A stretch of 64,000 nucleotides of DNA from assembly GCA_000773965.1 (NCBI GenBank), contig JRUP01000022.1, positions 62,001 through 126,000 on the forward strand, in the 5' to 3' direction. Both the position numbers and the translations under genes were made by a program. Shown here piece by piece: positions 47,692 through 56,915 of this stretch. Numbering within the stretch: the first letter of the stretch is position 1; every line of letters starts with the position of its first letter. Source of the stretch: Enterobacter cancerogenus. GTDB lineage: Bacteria > Pseudomonadota > Gammaproteobacteria > Enterobacterales > Enterobacteriaceae. Below the pieces are notes generated by a model. It searched no databases and was not told the origin of the DNA. It saw only the letters and a program-made list of their open reading frames with translations.

Positions 47692-48818
47692 TCCCATTTA
47701 ATGCGCCGCCAGTCGTCGGCAGCGAAGTTGAATATATGCAGTCGGCGATGGCGAGCGGCAAACTCTGCGGTGACGGTGGATTTACCCGCCGCTGTCAGCA
47801 GTGGATGGAGCAGCATTTTGGCAGCAAAAAGGTGCTGCTGACCCCCTCCTGCACCGCTTCGCTGGAAATGGCCGCACTGTTAATCGATATCCAGCCCGGC
47901 GATGAAGTGATCATGCCGAGTTATACCTTTGTCTCTACCGCCAATGCTTTTGTGCTGCGCGGTGCCGTGATCGTGTTCGTCGATGTGCGTCCCGACACGC
48001 TGAACATAGATGAAACCTTGATTGAAGCGGCGATCACCGAGAGAACCCGTGCGATTGTGCCGGTGCACTACGCGGGCGTCGCCTGCGAGATGGATAGCAT
48101 CATGGCGCTGGCGGCGAAGCATCAATTGTTTGTGATTGAAGATGCGGCGCAGGGGGTGATGTCGCAGTACAAGGGACGTGCGCTCGGCACGATGGGTCAT
48201 ATTGGTTGCTTTAGCTTCCATGAAACCAAAAACTACACCGCTGGCGGTGAAGGTGGAGCAACGCTGATAAATGACGCGAAGCTGGTGGAGCGTGCAGAGA
48301 TCATCCGCGAAAAGGGCACTAACCGCAGTCAGTTCTTCCGTGGCCAGGTGGATAAATACACCTGGCGCGATATCGGTTCGAGCTATTTGATGGCGGATCT
48401 GCAGGCTGCCTACCTGTGGGCGCAACTCGAAGCGGCTGAGCGTATTAACCAGCAGCGTTTGCGCCTGTGGCAGCGCTATTATGATGCGCTGCAACCGCTG
48501 GCGGCCGCTGGACGCATTGCCTTGCCGGTGGTGCCGGAAAACTGCCGCCATAATGCGCACATGTTTTACATCAAACTGCGCGACAGCGACGACCGTCAGG
48601 CACTGATTAACTGGATGAAAGAGGCGGAAATCCTCACGGTGTTCCACTACATCCCCTTGCACTCTTCGCCAGCCGGTGAACGTTTTGGTCGCTTCCACGG
48701 TGATGACCGCTTCACCACCAAAGAGAGTGAGCGCCTGCTGCGCCTGCCGCTGTTTTATAACCTGTCGGATAACAATCAGCGCACTGTTATCAGCTCGCTA
48801 TTGAGTTTCTTTGCCTGA
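47688..48818 (+). CDS. wecE: WecE (RffA), dTDP-4-amino-4,6-dideoxygalactose transaminase
   Basis: PLP-dependent sugar aminotransferase (DegT/DnrJ/EryC1 family) acting on dTDP-4-keto-6-deoxyglucose. The protein has 376 residues. Signatures: LTPSCTASLEMAALL, VDVRPDTLNID, VHYAGVACEMD, EDAAQGV, the PLP lysine in FHETKNYTAGGEGG, and HYIPLHSSPAG. It is coupled to wecD (ATGA overlap) and wzxE (TGATG overlap). Its substrate needs RmlA/RmlB-type enzymes, which are not encoded in this operon. Confidence 0.97.
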   Translation: MIPFNAPPVVGSEVEYMQSAMASGKLCGDGGFTRRCQQWMEQHFGSKKVLLTPSCTASLEMAALLIDIQPGDEVIMPSYTFVSTANAFVLRGAVIVFVDVRPDTLNIDETLIEAAITERTRAIVPVHYAGVACEMDSIMALAAKHQLFVIEDAAQGVMSQYKGRALGTMGHIGCFSFHETKNYTAGGEGGATLINDAKLVERAEIIREKGTNRSQFFRGQVDKYTWRDIGSSYLMADLQAAYLWAQLEAAERINQQRLRLWQRYYDALQPLAAAGRIALPVVPENCRHNAHMFYIKLRDSDDRQALINWMKEAEILTVFHYIPLHSSPAGERFGRFHGDDRFTTKESERLLRLPLFYNLSDNNQRTVISSLLSFFA

Positions 48819-50071
48819 TGTCGTTAGCCAAAGCCTCAGTCTGGACGGCCTCATCGACGTTGGTAAAAATCATTGCCGGTCTGCTGGTGGTGAAACTGCT
48901 GGCGGTCAGCTTCGGGCCGGAAGGGGTTGGCCAGGCCGGTAACTTTCGCCAGCTGATTACCGTATTGGGTGTATTGGCCGGCGCGGGCATTTTCAACGGC
49001 GTGACCACTTACATCGCGCAATTTCAGCAGCAACCTGAGCAACTGCGTGCCGTGACGGGTACGGCATCCACCATGGTGATCGGCTTTTCCACGCTGGTGG
49101 CGCTGGTGTTCTTGCTGGCCGCGGGGCCGATTAGCCATGCGCTATTTGGTCACGACGACTATGCCAACGTGGTGCGCATCGTGGCTTTTCTGCAGTTTGG
49201 CATTGCCTGGGCCAACCTGACGCTGGCCTTGCTCAAGGGGTTTCGCGATGCGCGCGGCAATGCGCAGGCGCTGATTATCGGTAGTCTGGTGGGCGTGCTG
49301 GGTTATGTGTTGTGCTGGTGGCTGGGCGGATATGCTGGGGCGTTGGTGGGTTTAGCACTGGTGCCTGCACTGTTGGTGTTCCCGGCACTACTGATGCTGC
49401 GCCGTCATCGTCAGGTGCTGCCACTGCGCTGGTTAACACCGAGCTGGCAGCCGGATTTGGCGCGAAATCTGGCCAAATTCACCCTGATGGCGCTGATCAC
49501 CTCTGTCACCTTGCCGGTGGCGTGGGTGATGATGCGTAATCTGCTGGCCGAACAGCAGGGTTGGGCGCAGGTGGGCTTGTGGCAGGGTGTGACCAGTATT
49601 TCCGATGCCTATCTGCAATTTATCACGGCGACTTTTAGTGTCTGGTTACTGCCGACGCTGGCGCGACTGGAAAGTAAGCCGCAGATTGCGCGTGAAATTG
49701 GGCGTGCGCTGCGTTTTGTGTTACCTGCAGTGGCGGCTGCGAGTTTCTGCGTGTGGTTACTGCGTGACATTGCCATCTGGCTGTTGTTTTCACCGCAGTT
49801 TACCGCGATGCGGGACCTGTTTGTCTGGCAGTTATGCGGTGACGTCTTTAAAGTTGGCGCCTATGTTTTCGGATATCTGGTGATCGCTAAAGCTTCACTG
49901 CGCTTTTATATTTTGACGGAAATCAGCCAGTTTGTGCTGTTAACCGCGTTCTCACATTGGCTGATTCCCTTACATGGAACCGCCGGAGCCGCACAAGCCT
50001 ATATGGCGACTTACGTGCTCTACTTCGCCCTTTGCTGTGGCGCCTTTATGATTTATTGCCGAAAAAAATGA
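48818..50071 (+). CDS. wzxE: WzxE, ECA lipid III flippase
   Basis: Inner-membrane flippase of the MOP/PST superfamily that moves undecaprenyl-PP-trisaccharide to the periplasmic face. The protein has 417 residues and about 12 membrane helices, starting MSLAKASVWTASSTLVKI. Conserved FGPEGVGQAGNFRQL and GTAGAAQAYMATYVLYF stretches are visible. The start overlaps the wecE stop by one base, and the stop overlaps wecF by 4 bp. Confidence 0.95.
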   Translation: MSLAKASVWTASSTLVKIIAGLLVVKLLAVSFGPEGVGQAGNFRQLITVLGVLAGAGIFNGVTTYIAQFQQQPEQLRAVTGTASTMVIGFSTLVALVFLLAAGPISHALFGHDDYANVVRIVAFLQFGIAWANLTLALLKGFRDARGNAQALIIGSLVGVLGYVLCWWLGGYAGALVGLALVPALLVFPALLMLRRHRQVLPLRWLTPSWQPDLARNLAKFTLMALITSVTLPVAWVMMRNLLAEQQGWAQVGLWQGVTSISDAYLQFITATFSVWLLPTLARLESKPQIAREIGRALRFVLPAVAAASFCVWLLRDIAIWLLFSPQFTAMRDLFVWQLCGDVFKVGAYVFGYLVIAKASLRFYILTEISQFVLLTAFSHWLIPLHGTAGAAQAYMATYVLYFALCCGAFMIYCRKK

Positions 50072-51138
50072 CTTTATTTCACGTGCTGGGATCGGATATC
50101 CCACATCATAACCATACGGTGTTGCGCTTCTTTGATGAGGTGATGAGCACCGAATTGCCGGGTGCTGGACCGCGCCAGTTTATGGTGGTGACTTCAACGC
50201 CTGAAGCGCTGCAAGCTTATACCGCGCTGCAAATCGAAAGCTATCCCAGCAAGCGCGCACTTGCACAGGCGGTAATGTCCCGTGCGGCTGATCGTACGCA
50301 ACGCTTCTTCTTTCATGGACAATTCAATCCGCAAATCTGGCTGGCTTTGCTCAGGGGTAAACTGCGGCGTCAGCAGGCCTACTGGCATATCTGGGGTGCG
50401 GATCTGTACGAAGAGGGGCGTGGCCTGAAGTATCGGCTGTTTTATCTGCTGCGCCGAATGGCACAGCATCGCATTGCCCATGTGTTCGCGACGCGTGGTG
50501 ATTTGCACACTTTTCAGCAGCGCCACCCGCGCGTGCCGACATCGCTGCTTTACTTTCCAACGCGTATGCCCAATGCCGCAGTGCCGGGCGGTAGCGCGAC
50601 CGGTGATTTCACCGTGCTGTTGGGTAACTCAGGCGATCGCAGCAACAACCATATTGAAGGCTTGCAGGCGATTCGAGCGCAGTTTGGCGATCGGGTGAAA
50701 ATACTGATCCCGCTGGGCTACCCGGAAAATAATCATGAGTACATCGAAGAGATCAACACGGCCGCGCAGCGCCTGTTCCCCCAAGGTCAGGTAACCTTAT
50801 TGCGCGACAAGATAGATTTTGACACCTATCTGCAATTGCTCAGCGACTGTCAGCTCGGCTATTTTATGTTCGAGCGCCAGCAGGGTATTGGCACCTTATG
50901 TTTGCTGATTCAGGCCAATATTCCCTTTGTGCTGAATCGCAAAAATCCGTTCTGGCGCGACCTCAGCGAACAAGGACTGCCGGTGCTGTTTAGCGAAGAT
51001 GCGCTGGATGCGTCGAGCGTGGCTGAAGCCCAGCGGCAGCTGGTGCAGTGTGATAAATCCGCGATTGCCTTCTTTGCCCCTGGTTATCTGGCTGGCTGGC
51101 GCAACGCGTTGACCCTGAGTGAAAGGGAGAGAACATGA
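50068..51138 (+). CDS. wecF: WecF (RffT), TDP-Fuc4NAc:lipid II Fuc4NAc transferase
   Basis: GT56 glycosyltransferase that completes the ECA trisaccharide (lipid III). The ATG at 50068 gives 356 residues starting [15 protein letters not shown], which aligns with E. coli. Further conserved blocks: [57 protein letters not shown] and [15 protein letters not shown] (here [15 protein letters not shown]). It overlaps wzxE and wzyE by 4 bp each. Confidence 0.95.
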   Translation: MTLFHVLGSDIPHHNHTVLRFFDEVMSTELPGAGPRQFMVVTSTPEALQAYTALQIESYPSKRALAQAVMSRAADRTQRFFFHGQFNPQIWLALLRGKLRRQQAYWHIWGADLYEEGRGLKYRLFYLLRRMAQHRIAHVFATRGDLHTFQQRHPRVPTSLLYFPTRMPNAAVPGGSATGDFTVLLGNSGDRSNNHIEGLQAIRAQFGDRVKILIPLGYPENNHEYIEEINTAAQRLFPQGQVTLLRDKIDFDTYLQLLSDCQLGYFMFERQQGIGTLCLLIQANIPFVLNRKNPFWRDLSEQGLPVLFSEDALDASSVAEAQRQLVQCDKSAIAFFAPGYLAGWRNALTLSERERT

Positions 51139-52478
51139 GCCTGATGCAGTTTAGTGGTCTGCTGGTGGTTTATCTTTTCTCGCTGGGCTTCATTTTGACG
51201 CTGACCTGGCGGGAATTTAAACGGGTGCGCTTTAACTTTCACCTGTTCTTCACCATTTTATATTTGCTGACTTTTTATTTCGGGTTCCCGCTAACTAGCG
51301 TGTTGGTGTTCCGTTTTAATGTGGAAGTGGTGCCGCCGGAGTACCTGTTGCAGGCGTTGCTGGCTGCCACCAGTTTCTACGCCATCTATTACGTCAGCTA
51401 TAAAGTCCGCTTAAGGCCGATTAACGCTGCGCCGCGTAAACCCTGGCTGCAGATGAACCGTGTTGAAACCCATCTCACTTGTCTGTTGTTAGCGCTGGTG
51501 GCGATTGGCACGGTGACCGTGTTCTTTATGCACAACGGCCTGCTGCTGTTCCGACTCTCTGCTTACAACCAGATCTTCTCCAGTGAAGTATCCGGTGTGG
51601 CGCTCAAACGCTTCTTCTACTTCTTTATTCCGGCGATGCTGATCCGCTATTTCCTCAACCCAACGCAGCGTCAATGGCTGTGGTTTTTACTGGTGTCGGT
51701 GGCGTTTGGTTTGCTGACCTATGCACTGGTGGGCGGGACGCGCGCAAATATCATCATCGCCTTCGCCCTGTTCCTGTTTATTGGCATTACGCGCGGTTGG
51801 ATCACCTTGTGGATGCTGGTGGGCGCAGGCGTGATGGCGATTGCGGGCATGTTCTGGCTGGCGCTGCGCCGCTATAACCTCGATGTGGTGGGCGACGAGG
51901 CGTTTTACACCTTCCTGTATTTAACGCGTGATACCTTCTCCCCCTGGGAAAATCTCGCGCTGTTGTTGCAGAACTACGACAAAATTGATTTCCAGGGCTT
52001 AGCACCGATCTGGCGTGACTTTTATGTCTTTATCCCGAGCTGGCTCTGGCCTGGCCGTCCATCGATTGTGCTCAACAGCGCCAATTACTTTACCTGGGAA
52101 GTGCTGAACAACCATTCAGGACTGGCGATTTCGCCGACGCTGCTGGGCTCGCTGCTGGTGATGGGCGGCGTGTGGTTTATTCCGCTGGGCGCGATAGCCG
52201 TCGGCTGGCTGATGAAAGGGTTCGATAACCTCTATCTGCAAGGCCGTGATGCTTCAAACCGCTATAGCGGGGCGATTCTGCAGAGTTTCTGCTTCGGCGC
52301 GGTCTTCAATATGATCGTGCTGGCGCGTGAAGGGCTGGATGCTTTCGGTTCGCGCGTGGTGTTCTTTTGCATTATTTTTGCCGCCTGCATGGCGGTGGCT
52401 AAATTGCTGTACTGGCTGTTAGCGCGCGCGGGTTTAATTCGCCCGCGCAGCGAGCCGGTGGTTCACAGCCTGTCTTAA
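51135..52478 (+). CDS. wzyE: WzyE, ECA polymerase
   Basis: Inner-membrane polymerase that links ECA trisaccharide units on the periplasmic side. The protein has 447 residues and about 11 hydrophobic segments. The conserved blocks [44 protein letters not shown] and [21 protein letters not shown] are family-specific. The start overlaps the wecF stop by 4 bp; wecG follows after 18 bp. Confidence 0.95.
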   Translation: MSLMQFSGLLVVYLFSLGFILTLTWREFKRVRFNFHLFFTILYLLTFYFGFPLTSVLVFRFNVEVVPPEYLLQALLAATSFYAIYYVSYKVRLRPINAAPRKPWLQMNRVETHLTCLLLALVAIGTVTVFFMHNGLLLFRLSAYNQIFSSEVSGVALKRFFYFFIPAMLIRYFLNPTQRQWLWFLLVSVAFGLLTYALVGGTRANIIIAFALFLFIGITRGWITLWMLVGAGVMAIAGMFWLALRRYNLDVVGDEAFYTFLYLTRDTFSPWENLALLLQNYDKIDFQGLAPIWRDFYVFIPSWLWPGRPSIVLNSANYFTWEVLNNHSGLAISPTLLGSLLVMGGVWFIPLGAIAVGWLMKGFDNLYLQGRDASNRYSGAILQSFCFGAVFNMIVLAREGLDAFGSRVVFFCIIFAACMAVAKLLYWLLARAGLIRPRSEPVVHSLS

Positions 52479-52496
52479 CCTTTGGGAAAATGATTC

Positions 52497-53231
52497 ATGA
52501 AAACCGATAAGCCGCGCTATAACCTGCGCGGTGTCGATCTTCACGCCTTTAACGACATGGACAGCTTCCTGCACTTCTTGCTGCCGGATGGCCAGCCGCG
52601 CTGTGGCACGCTGGTGGCGATGAATGCAGAAAAGATGCTGACGCTGGAAGAGGATGCGCAACTGCGCGCACTGGTTGCTGAAGCGGAATTCAAATATCCG
52701 GATGGCATCAGCATCGTGCGCTCCTTACGTAAGAAGTATCCGCAGTTGCAGGTGAACCGCATCGCCGGTGCCGATCTGTGGGAAGCCCTGATGGAGCGCG
52801 CGGGCCGCAGCAGCATTCCGGTATTTCTGATTGGTGGTCGTCAGGCGGTGCTGGATGAAACTTGTGACAAACTGCGTCGTCAGTGGAATGTGAACATCGT
52901 CGGCAGTCAGGATGGCTATTTTGCCCCGGCAGAGCGTGAAGCGTTGTTTGCGCGCATTGCGGCCAGCGGTGCACAGATTGTCACGGTGGCGCAGGGCTCG
53001 CCGCGTCAGGAGTTGCTGATGCGTGATTGCCGCGCGAATTGGTCGCATGCGCTCTATATGGGCGTGGGCGGCACCTACGACGTTTTCACCGGCCACGTTG
53101 CGCGTGCACCGCGAATCTGGCAGAAATTAGGTCTGGAATGGCTCTATCGTTTGATTCGGCAGCCATCGCGTTGGCGCCGCCAGTTAAAACTGCTGAAATA
53201 TTTGCGCTATCATTGGCGTGGCGATCTCTGA
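52497..53231 (+). CDS. wecG: WecG (RffM), UDP-ManNAcA transferase
   Basis: GT26 (WecG/TagA/CpsF) enzyme adding ManNAcA to undecaprenyl-PP-GlcNAc, forming ECA lipid II. The protein has 244 residues. Signatures: [73 protein letters not shown] and [14 protein letters not shown]. It is the last gene of the operon. yifK, the next gene in E. coli, is absent, and the tRNA operon starts 158 bp later. Confidence 0.96.
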   Translation: MKTDKPRYNLRGVDLHAFNDMDSFLHFLLPDGQPRCGTLVAMNAEKMLTLEEDAQLRALVAEAEFKYPDGISIVRSLRKKYPQLQVNRIAGADLWEALMERAGRSSIPVFLIGGRQAVLDETCDKLRRQWNVNIVGSQDGYFAPAEREALFARIAASGAQIVTVAQGSPRQELLMRDCRANWSHALYMGVGGTYDVFTGHVARAPRIWQKLGLEWLYRLIRQPSRWRRQLKLLKYLRYHWRGDL

Positions 53232-53339
53232 TATCGCCGATTTATTCAGCAATATCATCAGTGCAGGCAGCAAAACTGCATTAATAATCGACGGAATGCA
53301 CAAAGCGTAATCAAACGCGTTTTTTTTATAAAAAAGCGC

Positions 53340-53368
53340 TGGACAGTATGAGGTCAAGCCCGTAGTAT
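53340..53368 (+). promoter_or_regulatory. Sigma-70 promoter of the tRNA operon
   Basis: TGGACA (53340-53345), a 17-bp spacer, then TAGTAT (53363-53368). The following GCCCATCCGC is a GC-rich discriminator, typical of stringently controlled stable-RNA promoters. It is 21 bp upstream of tRNA-Arg. Confidence 0.8.
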
Positions 53369-53389
53369 GCCCATCCGCAACGGCGCTAC

Positions 53390-53466
<77 letters not shown>

Positions 53467-53556
53467 TTTAGTTTGTGCGCAAGAGCTTCGGTGGTTGGTT
53501 TTAACCGCGTTATGCAGTGAAAATAGTAAGCAGAGATGCTTACGCACCAGAATTAT

Positions 53557-53633
53557 GGTGGCTATAGCTCAGTTGGTAGAGCCCTGGATTGTGATTCCAG
53601 TTGTCGTGGGTTCGAGTCCCATTAGCCACCCCA
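53557..53633 (+). tRNA. hisR: tRNA-His (anticodon GTG)
   Basis: A 77-nt cloverleaf including the extra 5' G (G-1) and encoded CCA. The anticodon loop TTGTGAT has GTG. The T-loop reads GGTTCGAGTCC. Second gene of the operon. Confidence 0.98.
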
Positions 53634-53648
53634 AATTTTGCTGGGCAC

Positions 53649-53735
53649 GCGATGGTGGCGGAATTGGTAGACGCGCTAGCTTCAGGTGTTAGTGTTCTTA
53701 CGGACGTGAGGGTTCAAGTCCCTCCCTTCGCACCA
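53649..53735 (+). tRNA. leuT: tRNA-Leu (anticodon CAG)
   Basis: An 87-nt class II tRNA with a long variable arm and encoded CCA. The anticodon CAG lies in CTTCAGGTG. The acceptor stem GCGATGG faces CCTTCGC, leaving a U5-U68 mismatch. The E. coli counterpart, as I recall it, is also mismatched here (A-C). Confidence 0.97.
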
Positions 53736-53780
53736 GGCAAAATTACGCGGTAGCGTGAAGAAATAAGATACAGAAAAAAT

Positions 53781-53857
53781 CGGCGAGTAGCGCAGCTTGG
53801 TAGCGCAACTGGTTTGGGACCAGTGGGTCGGAGGTTCGAATCCTCTCTCGCCGACCA
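53781..53857 (+). tRNA. proM: tRNA-Pro (anticodon TGG)
   Basis: A 77-nt cloverleaf starting CGGCGAG and ending CCGACCA. The anticodon loop TTTGGGA has TGG. Last gene of the tRNA operon, followed at once by a strong terminator. Confidence 0.98.
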
Positions 53858-53863
53858 TATTCG

Positions 53864-53893
53864 AAAAGCCTGCTTGAAAAAGCAGGCTTTTTT
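53864..53893 (+). terminator. Terminator of the tRNA operon
   Basis: AAAAGCCTGCT and AGCAGGCTTTT form an 11-bp stem with a TGAAAA loop, followed by T's to 53893. Confidence 0.95.
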
Positions 53894-53929
53894 CGTTTTA
53901 TCTTTCCCTAAACTGATCTTATCCTTTTC

Positions 53930-54013
53930 AGCAACTCAGCAACTCAGCAACTCAGCAACTCAGCAACTCAGCAACTCAGCAACTCAGCAACTCAGCAACT
54001 CAGCAACTCAGCA
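53930..54013. repeat. Octanucleotide tandem repeat (AGCAACTC)10
   Basis: Ten perfect head-to-tail copies of AGCAACTC cover 53930-54009, followed by a partial AGCA. There are no interruptions. It lies 37 bp after the tRNA operon terminator and about 265 bp before glmZ. It is a simple-sequence repeat likely to vary in copy number by slipped-strand mispairing. One strand is open in all frames (SNSATQQL period), but no start signal or downstream gene supports coding. Confidence 0.97.
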
Positions 54014-54062
54014 TCCCGGCTTTTCAACACCATCCGGCTTCTTAAATTACGCCACCGGCTGT

Positions 54063-54143
54063 TGTCGCCATAATGAGACTCACAACTCATTGATTTAAAA
54101 GAGGCTGACAATTCCTTGCATTGGTTGTCGTTGATAGGAGACA
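54063..54143 (+). promoter_or_regulatory. GlrR-type activator sites upstream of glmZ
   Basis: TGTC-N10-GACA, the GlrR (QseF) site consensus, is perfect at 54126-54143. TGTC-N10-GACT at 54063-54080 has one mismatch. A weaker TGTT-N10-GACG is at 54058 + 100, that is 54158-54175. All are upstream of the sigma-54 promoter, where enhancer-binding proteins act. Confidence 0.75.
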
Positions 54144-54249
54144 GTTATTAAAGGGAGTGTTGTGAAATAACGACGCACTTTTCAGCCTGAAGTGAGGCCG
54201 CACGGTTATCTTGCTGATTTAAAATAACTTATCTCTGAATCTGCAATTC

Positions 54250-54265
54250 TGGCACGGCTTATGCA
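54250..54265 (+). promoter_or_regulatory. Sigma-54 promoter of glmZ
   Basis: TGGCACGGCTTATGCA fits TGGCACG-N4-TTGCA with one mismatch; GG and GC are at -24/-12 relative to the predicted start at 54277. An A/T-rich CAATAATAATCC could also serve as an overlapping sigma-70 -10 box, an arrangement reported for glmY/glmZ in enterobacteria. Confidence 0.85.
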
Positions 54266-54276
54266 ATAATAATCCT

Positions 54277-54476
54277 GTAGATGCTCATTCCACCTCTTAT
54301 GTTTGCTGATGCTACATAAACCTGGGAATGATGCAGAGCCCCTTACGGTATCCGTTGTCCAGCCTGGCAGTTATTGCGCACGCTTTACTGCAGTAAGAAG
54401 GACATTACGTTGAGTCGGATACCATCAGTTGTCTGAACGACCTGATCTTACACCTGCTTATGGCAGGTGTTTTTTT
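54277..54476 (+). ncRNA. glmZ: Small RNA GlmZ
   Basis: Hfq-dependent sRNA that activates translation of glmS (glucosamine-6-phosphate synthase) and is tuned by GlmY and RapZ. The 5' end GTAGATGCTCATTCCACCTC and the blocks GGAATGATGCAGAGCC, TTACGGT and ACGTTGAGT match E. coli GlmZ as I recall it. The length of about 200 nt is close to the E. coli 207. It ends in an intrinsic terminator: CACCTGC (54451-54457), loop TTATG, GCAGGTG (54463-54469), then T7. Its place upstream of hemY is the E. coli one. A sigma-54 promoter and GlrR sites precede it. Exact ends are inferred from the E. coli RNA. Confidence 0.93.
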
Positions 54477-54512
54477 ATCTGCGATTTACCCTCACGCCGC
54501 TACTCTTCAGGC

Positions 54513-54537
54513 AAAAAAAAGCCGGGACAAGCCCGGC
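54513..54537 (-). terminator. Terminator of the hemCDXY operon
   Basis: On the minus strand GCCGGG-CTTGT-CCCGGC is followed by eight T's (the A-run at 54513-54520). It is 26 bp after the hemY stop. Confidence 0.93.
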
Positions 54538-54562
54538 GTGCACAAAAGTAACAATCGTTAAA

Positions 54563-55759
54563 TCAAGCGTTTGGATTGGTTTTTAAGGTAAGAAGCAGAC
54601 CTTCACGGCGCATTTGAGCAGCGTCCTCGGGGCGATGCACGCGATCATAGACATCGGCCAACCAGGCATAATCAAAAGCATCAGGGCGTTGTGCCAGTGC
54701 CTGCTGGAAAGCTTCAGCGGCCTGTTGCCACTCACCGTGGCGCATCAGCATCTGGCCCAAGGTGCTGTGCAGCAGCGGCGTTGCGCCATGTTGTTTGATT
54801 TGCTGGCGCAGCGCTTTCTCCAGCGATTGCGGATCGCCACTTTTAATGCGTGGCATTAACAGCACCAGGCGATCGTCATACTGGCGCTTCAATCCTTCCA
54901 GCACGATGCTTTGTGCGGTATCCGGGTCATCACACTCAATCAGATGTTCCGCCATCGCCACCTGCAGCGCCGTCTCCTGACGCGTTTTACGGCTCTGGTT
55001 TTGCCACCACTTCTTCAGGCCTTCGCTGCCTTGATCGGCCATGGCCTGATTCATCATGCCTAGCCAGGCTTGCTGTTGCAGCGCCTCACGATGGGCTTCA
55101 TCGTTAACCTGAGATTTCTGCATGGAGGGCAGAATATCCAGCAACGCGCCCCATGCGCCAGTGCGAATATAAGCCTGTTCAGCCAGACGCAGCACTTCCG
55201 GATGGCGCGGTGCGACTTCCAGCAATCGGTCAATGCCATGACGGGCGGCGTGATCTTCATTACGTGCCAGCTGCAGGCGTACGCGAGTGATTTCAACCGG
55301 AATGGTGTCATTCTCGGACAGCTCAGACGCACGTTCCAGATGTTGATTGGCACGCACTTCGTCACCACGCTGCTGCGCCGCTTCGGCTGCCAGCAGATAG
55401 TTAGCCACCGGCTGATCGGCGTGATCGGCATTCTTCGACAGCAGTTTTTCAACCTGCTTGTAATCACCTTCCGCCAGCTTCATCAGCGCGCTTTGTGTGT
55501 GACGCTGCGCGCTGCGGCGTTTACGTCCAGTGAACCAACCACGCGTGCGTGCACCGGTGCGGAATACGCGGCGTAAAATCCATTCAATGAACAGAATCAC
55601 CAGCAGACTGAGAATCAGGATGATTGCCAGTCCCGTGACGCTGGTTTCCACGTTCCAGTTATCGGTCTGAATCAGCACGTAGCCCTGGTGGCCAGCAATC
55701 ATCGGCCCCAATACCACGCCTGCGATCAGCAGCAGGAAAAGCACCAATACTTTCAGCAT
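54563..55759 (-). CDS. hemY: HemY, inner-membrane TPR protein of the hem operon
   Basis: A 398-residue protein, the E. coli length. Two N-terminal membrane helices (about 5-24 and 42-62) precede a cytosolic/periplasmic TPR domain with RGDEVRANQHLERASEL-type repeats and a final DAFDYAWLADVYDRV unit. It is not protoporphyrinogen oxidase despite the shared name; its exact role linked to haem synthesis is unclear. It is the last gene of the operon, starting 2 bp after hemX. Confidence 0.94.
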   Translation of the reverse strand: MLKVLVLFLLLIAGVVLGPMIAGHQGYVLIQTDNWNVETSVTGLAIILILSLLVILFIEWILRRVFRTGARTRGWFTGRKRRSAQRHTQSALMKLAEGDYKQVEKLLSKNADHADQPVANYLLAAEAAQQRGDEVRANQHLERASELSENDTIPVEITRVRLQLARNEDHAARHGIDRLLEVAPRHPEVLRLAEQAYIRTGAWGALLDILPSMQKSQVNDEAHREALQQQAWLGMMNQAMADQGSEGLKKWWQNQSRKTRQETALQVAMAEHLIECDDPDTAQSIVLEGLKRQYDDRLVLLMPRIKSGDPQSLEKALRQQIKQHGATPLLHSTLGQMLMRHGEWQQAAEAFQQALAQRPDAFDYAWLADVYDRVHRPEDAAQMRREGLLLTLKTNPNA

Positions 55760-55761
55760 GC

Positions 55762-56892
55762 TTAGCCTCCCTGTTGATCAGCCGGAACCGATGGCTGCGC
55801 CAGCAGGTTGCGCACGCGCGTCTGCATCAATTTTTCCAACAGTGCCTGACTTTCCAGCGTATCCGGCACATCCATTGAGATGTTTTGCTGACTCAGTTCA
55901 TCCAGTTGTGCGAGGAAAGCTTTGGTGGCAGCGTCATTAGTGTCGTACCAGGCGCGCACCCAGGTCGAGACCGCATCAATCGACTGTTTGTAGATTTCAT
56001 CCTGATGACGTGGCACAGCCTGGGCGGCAATCAGCAGACGTGAACGAATGTTTTCACGCAGGTAAACGTCCTGATTTGGTGCCAGTAGCGGCTGTGCGGT
56101 GTTATCACGGCGGCGGATGGTAATGAAATCATCCATAAAGTTATGCCAGCTCTTCACCAGGTTTTGACGCCATTCATGCAGCGAGCTGGAAAGCTCTCCG
56201 CCATCGGCATCCATCGGTGAATCATCACTGTCATTGTCAGCCAGACGCAGATTATCGACGCCGTTCGACAGCTGATTGAGTTTGAGGATGATGCCATCGT
56301 AATCGACCTGGCTCACCGTTGAGAGTGAACTGATATCCTGCGTCAGCGCACGACGCACATTCATCACGCTCGGGTCATTCATATCGGCCAGGCTGGTATC
56401 GGCGCTTTTCAGCAGTGCGGCTGCTGTGGTGACATCCTGATCGCTCCACAGTTTGCGGCCGGCCAGTTTTACGAGGTAATCCGCCTGTGCCAGCAGCCAG
56501 GTGCGGGTGTCATTGCCGGAGATCGTCGCGACTTTATCGCGCAGGGTTTCCAGCTCTTTGGCGCTGTTGTCCTGCTGCGTCCGCGCTTCCTGCAACGCTG
56601 TGTTAGCGGTATCCAGTTGTTGCGTCAGCTGTTGTTTGTCGCTGCCCAGTTGCTGCTGCAGGGCGCTCAGCTGTTCACTCAGGTTCTGGTTTGTCTGAGC
56701 CTGTAAATCGGCCTGATGTTTCCCATTGAGGTAAAGTCCCGCGCCAATCGCCAGCGCAATCACAATCGCCACCGCACTCAGTACTTTGCCATCGCTTTTT
56801 TTATCGCGAGGCTTTTTACCGTCTGGCGTGGGGGAAGTGTCCGCAGGGGTGGTTTCTTCAACCATGGCGGAGGAGGCTTTTTGTTCCGTCAT
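55762..56892 (-). CDS. hemX: HemX, membrane protein of the hem operon
   Basis: A 376-residue protein (E. coli about 393). The N-terminal cytosolic segment is Thr/Asp/Lys-rich, one membrane helix lies at about 38-56 ([19 protein letters not shown]), and a Gln/Leu/Asp-rich coiled coil covers about 60-135. A conserved C-terminal domain follows, with [21 protein letters not shown]. Once called uroporphyrinogen methyltransferase, but it lacks the CobA/SUMT motifs; its function is uncertain. It lies between hemD and hemY. Confidence 0.93.
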   Translation of the reverse strand: MTEQKASSAMVEETTPADTSPTPDGKKPRDKKSDGKVLSAVAIVIALAIGAGLYLNGKHQADLQAQTNQNLSEQLSALQQQLGSDKQQLTQQLDTANTALQEARTQQDNSAKELETLRDKVATISGNDTRTWLLAQADYLVKLAGRKLWSDQDVTTAAALLKSADTSLADMNDPSVMNVRRALTQDISSLSTVSQVDYDGIILKLNQLSNGVDNLRLADNDSDDSPMDADGGELSSSLHEWRQNLVKSWHNFMDDFITIRRRDNTAQPLLAPNQDVYLRENIRSRLLIAAQAVPRHQDEIYKQSIDAVSTWVRAWYDTNDAATKAFLAQLDELSQQNISMDVPDTLESQALLEKLMQTRVRNLLAQPSVPADQQGG

Positions 56893-56915
56893 TATGGCTC
56901 ATCCCATTGTTAAGT

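Noticed and set aside
53930..54013. The octamer array as a CRISPR
   Set aside because: Units are 8 bp and directly abutting, with no spacers and no cas genes nearby.
53814..54098. Plus-strand frame through the octamer repeat giving [12 protein letters not shown] peptide repeats
   Set aside because: It begins inside tRNA-Pro, crosses the tRNA terminator, and is open only because the repeat has no stops on that strand.
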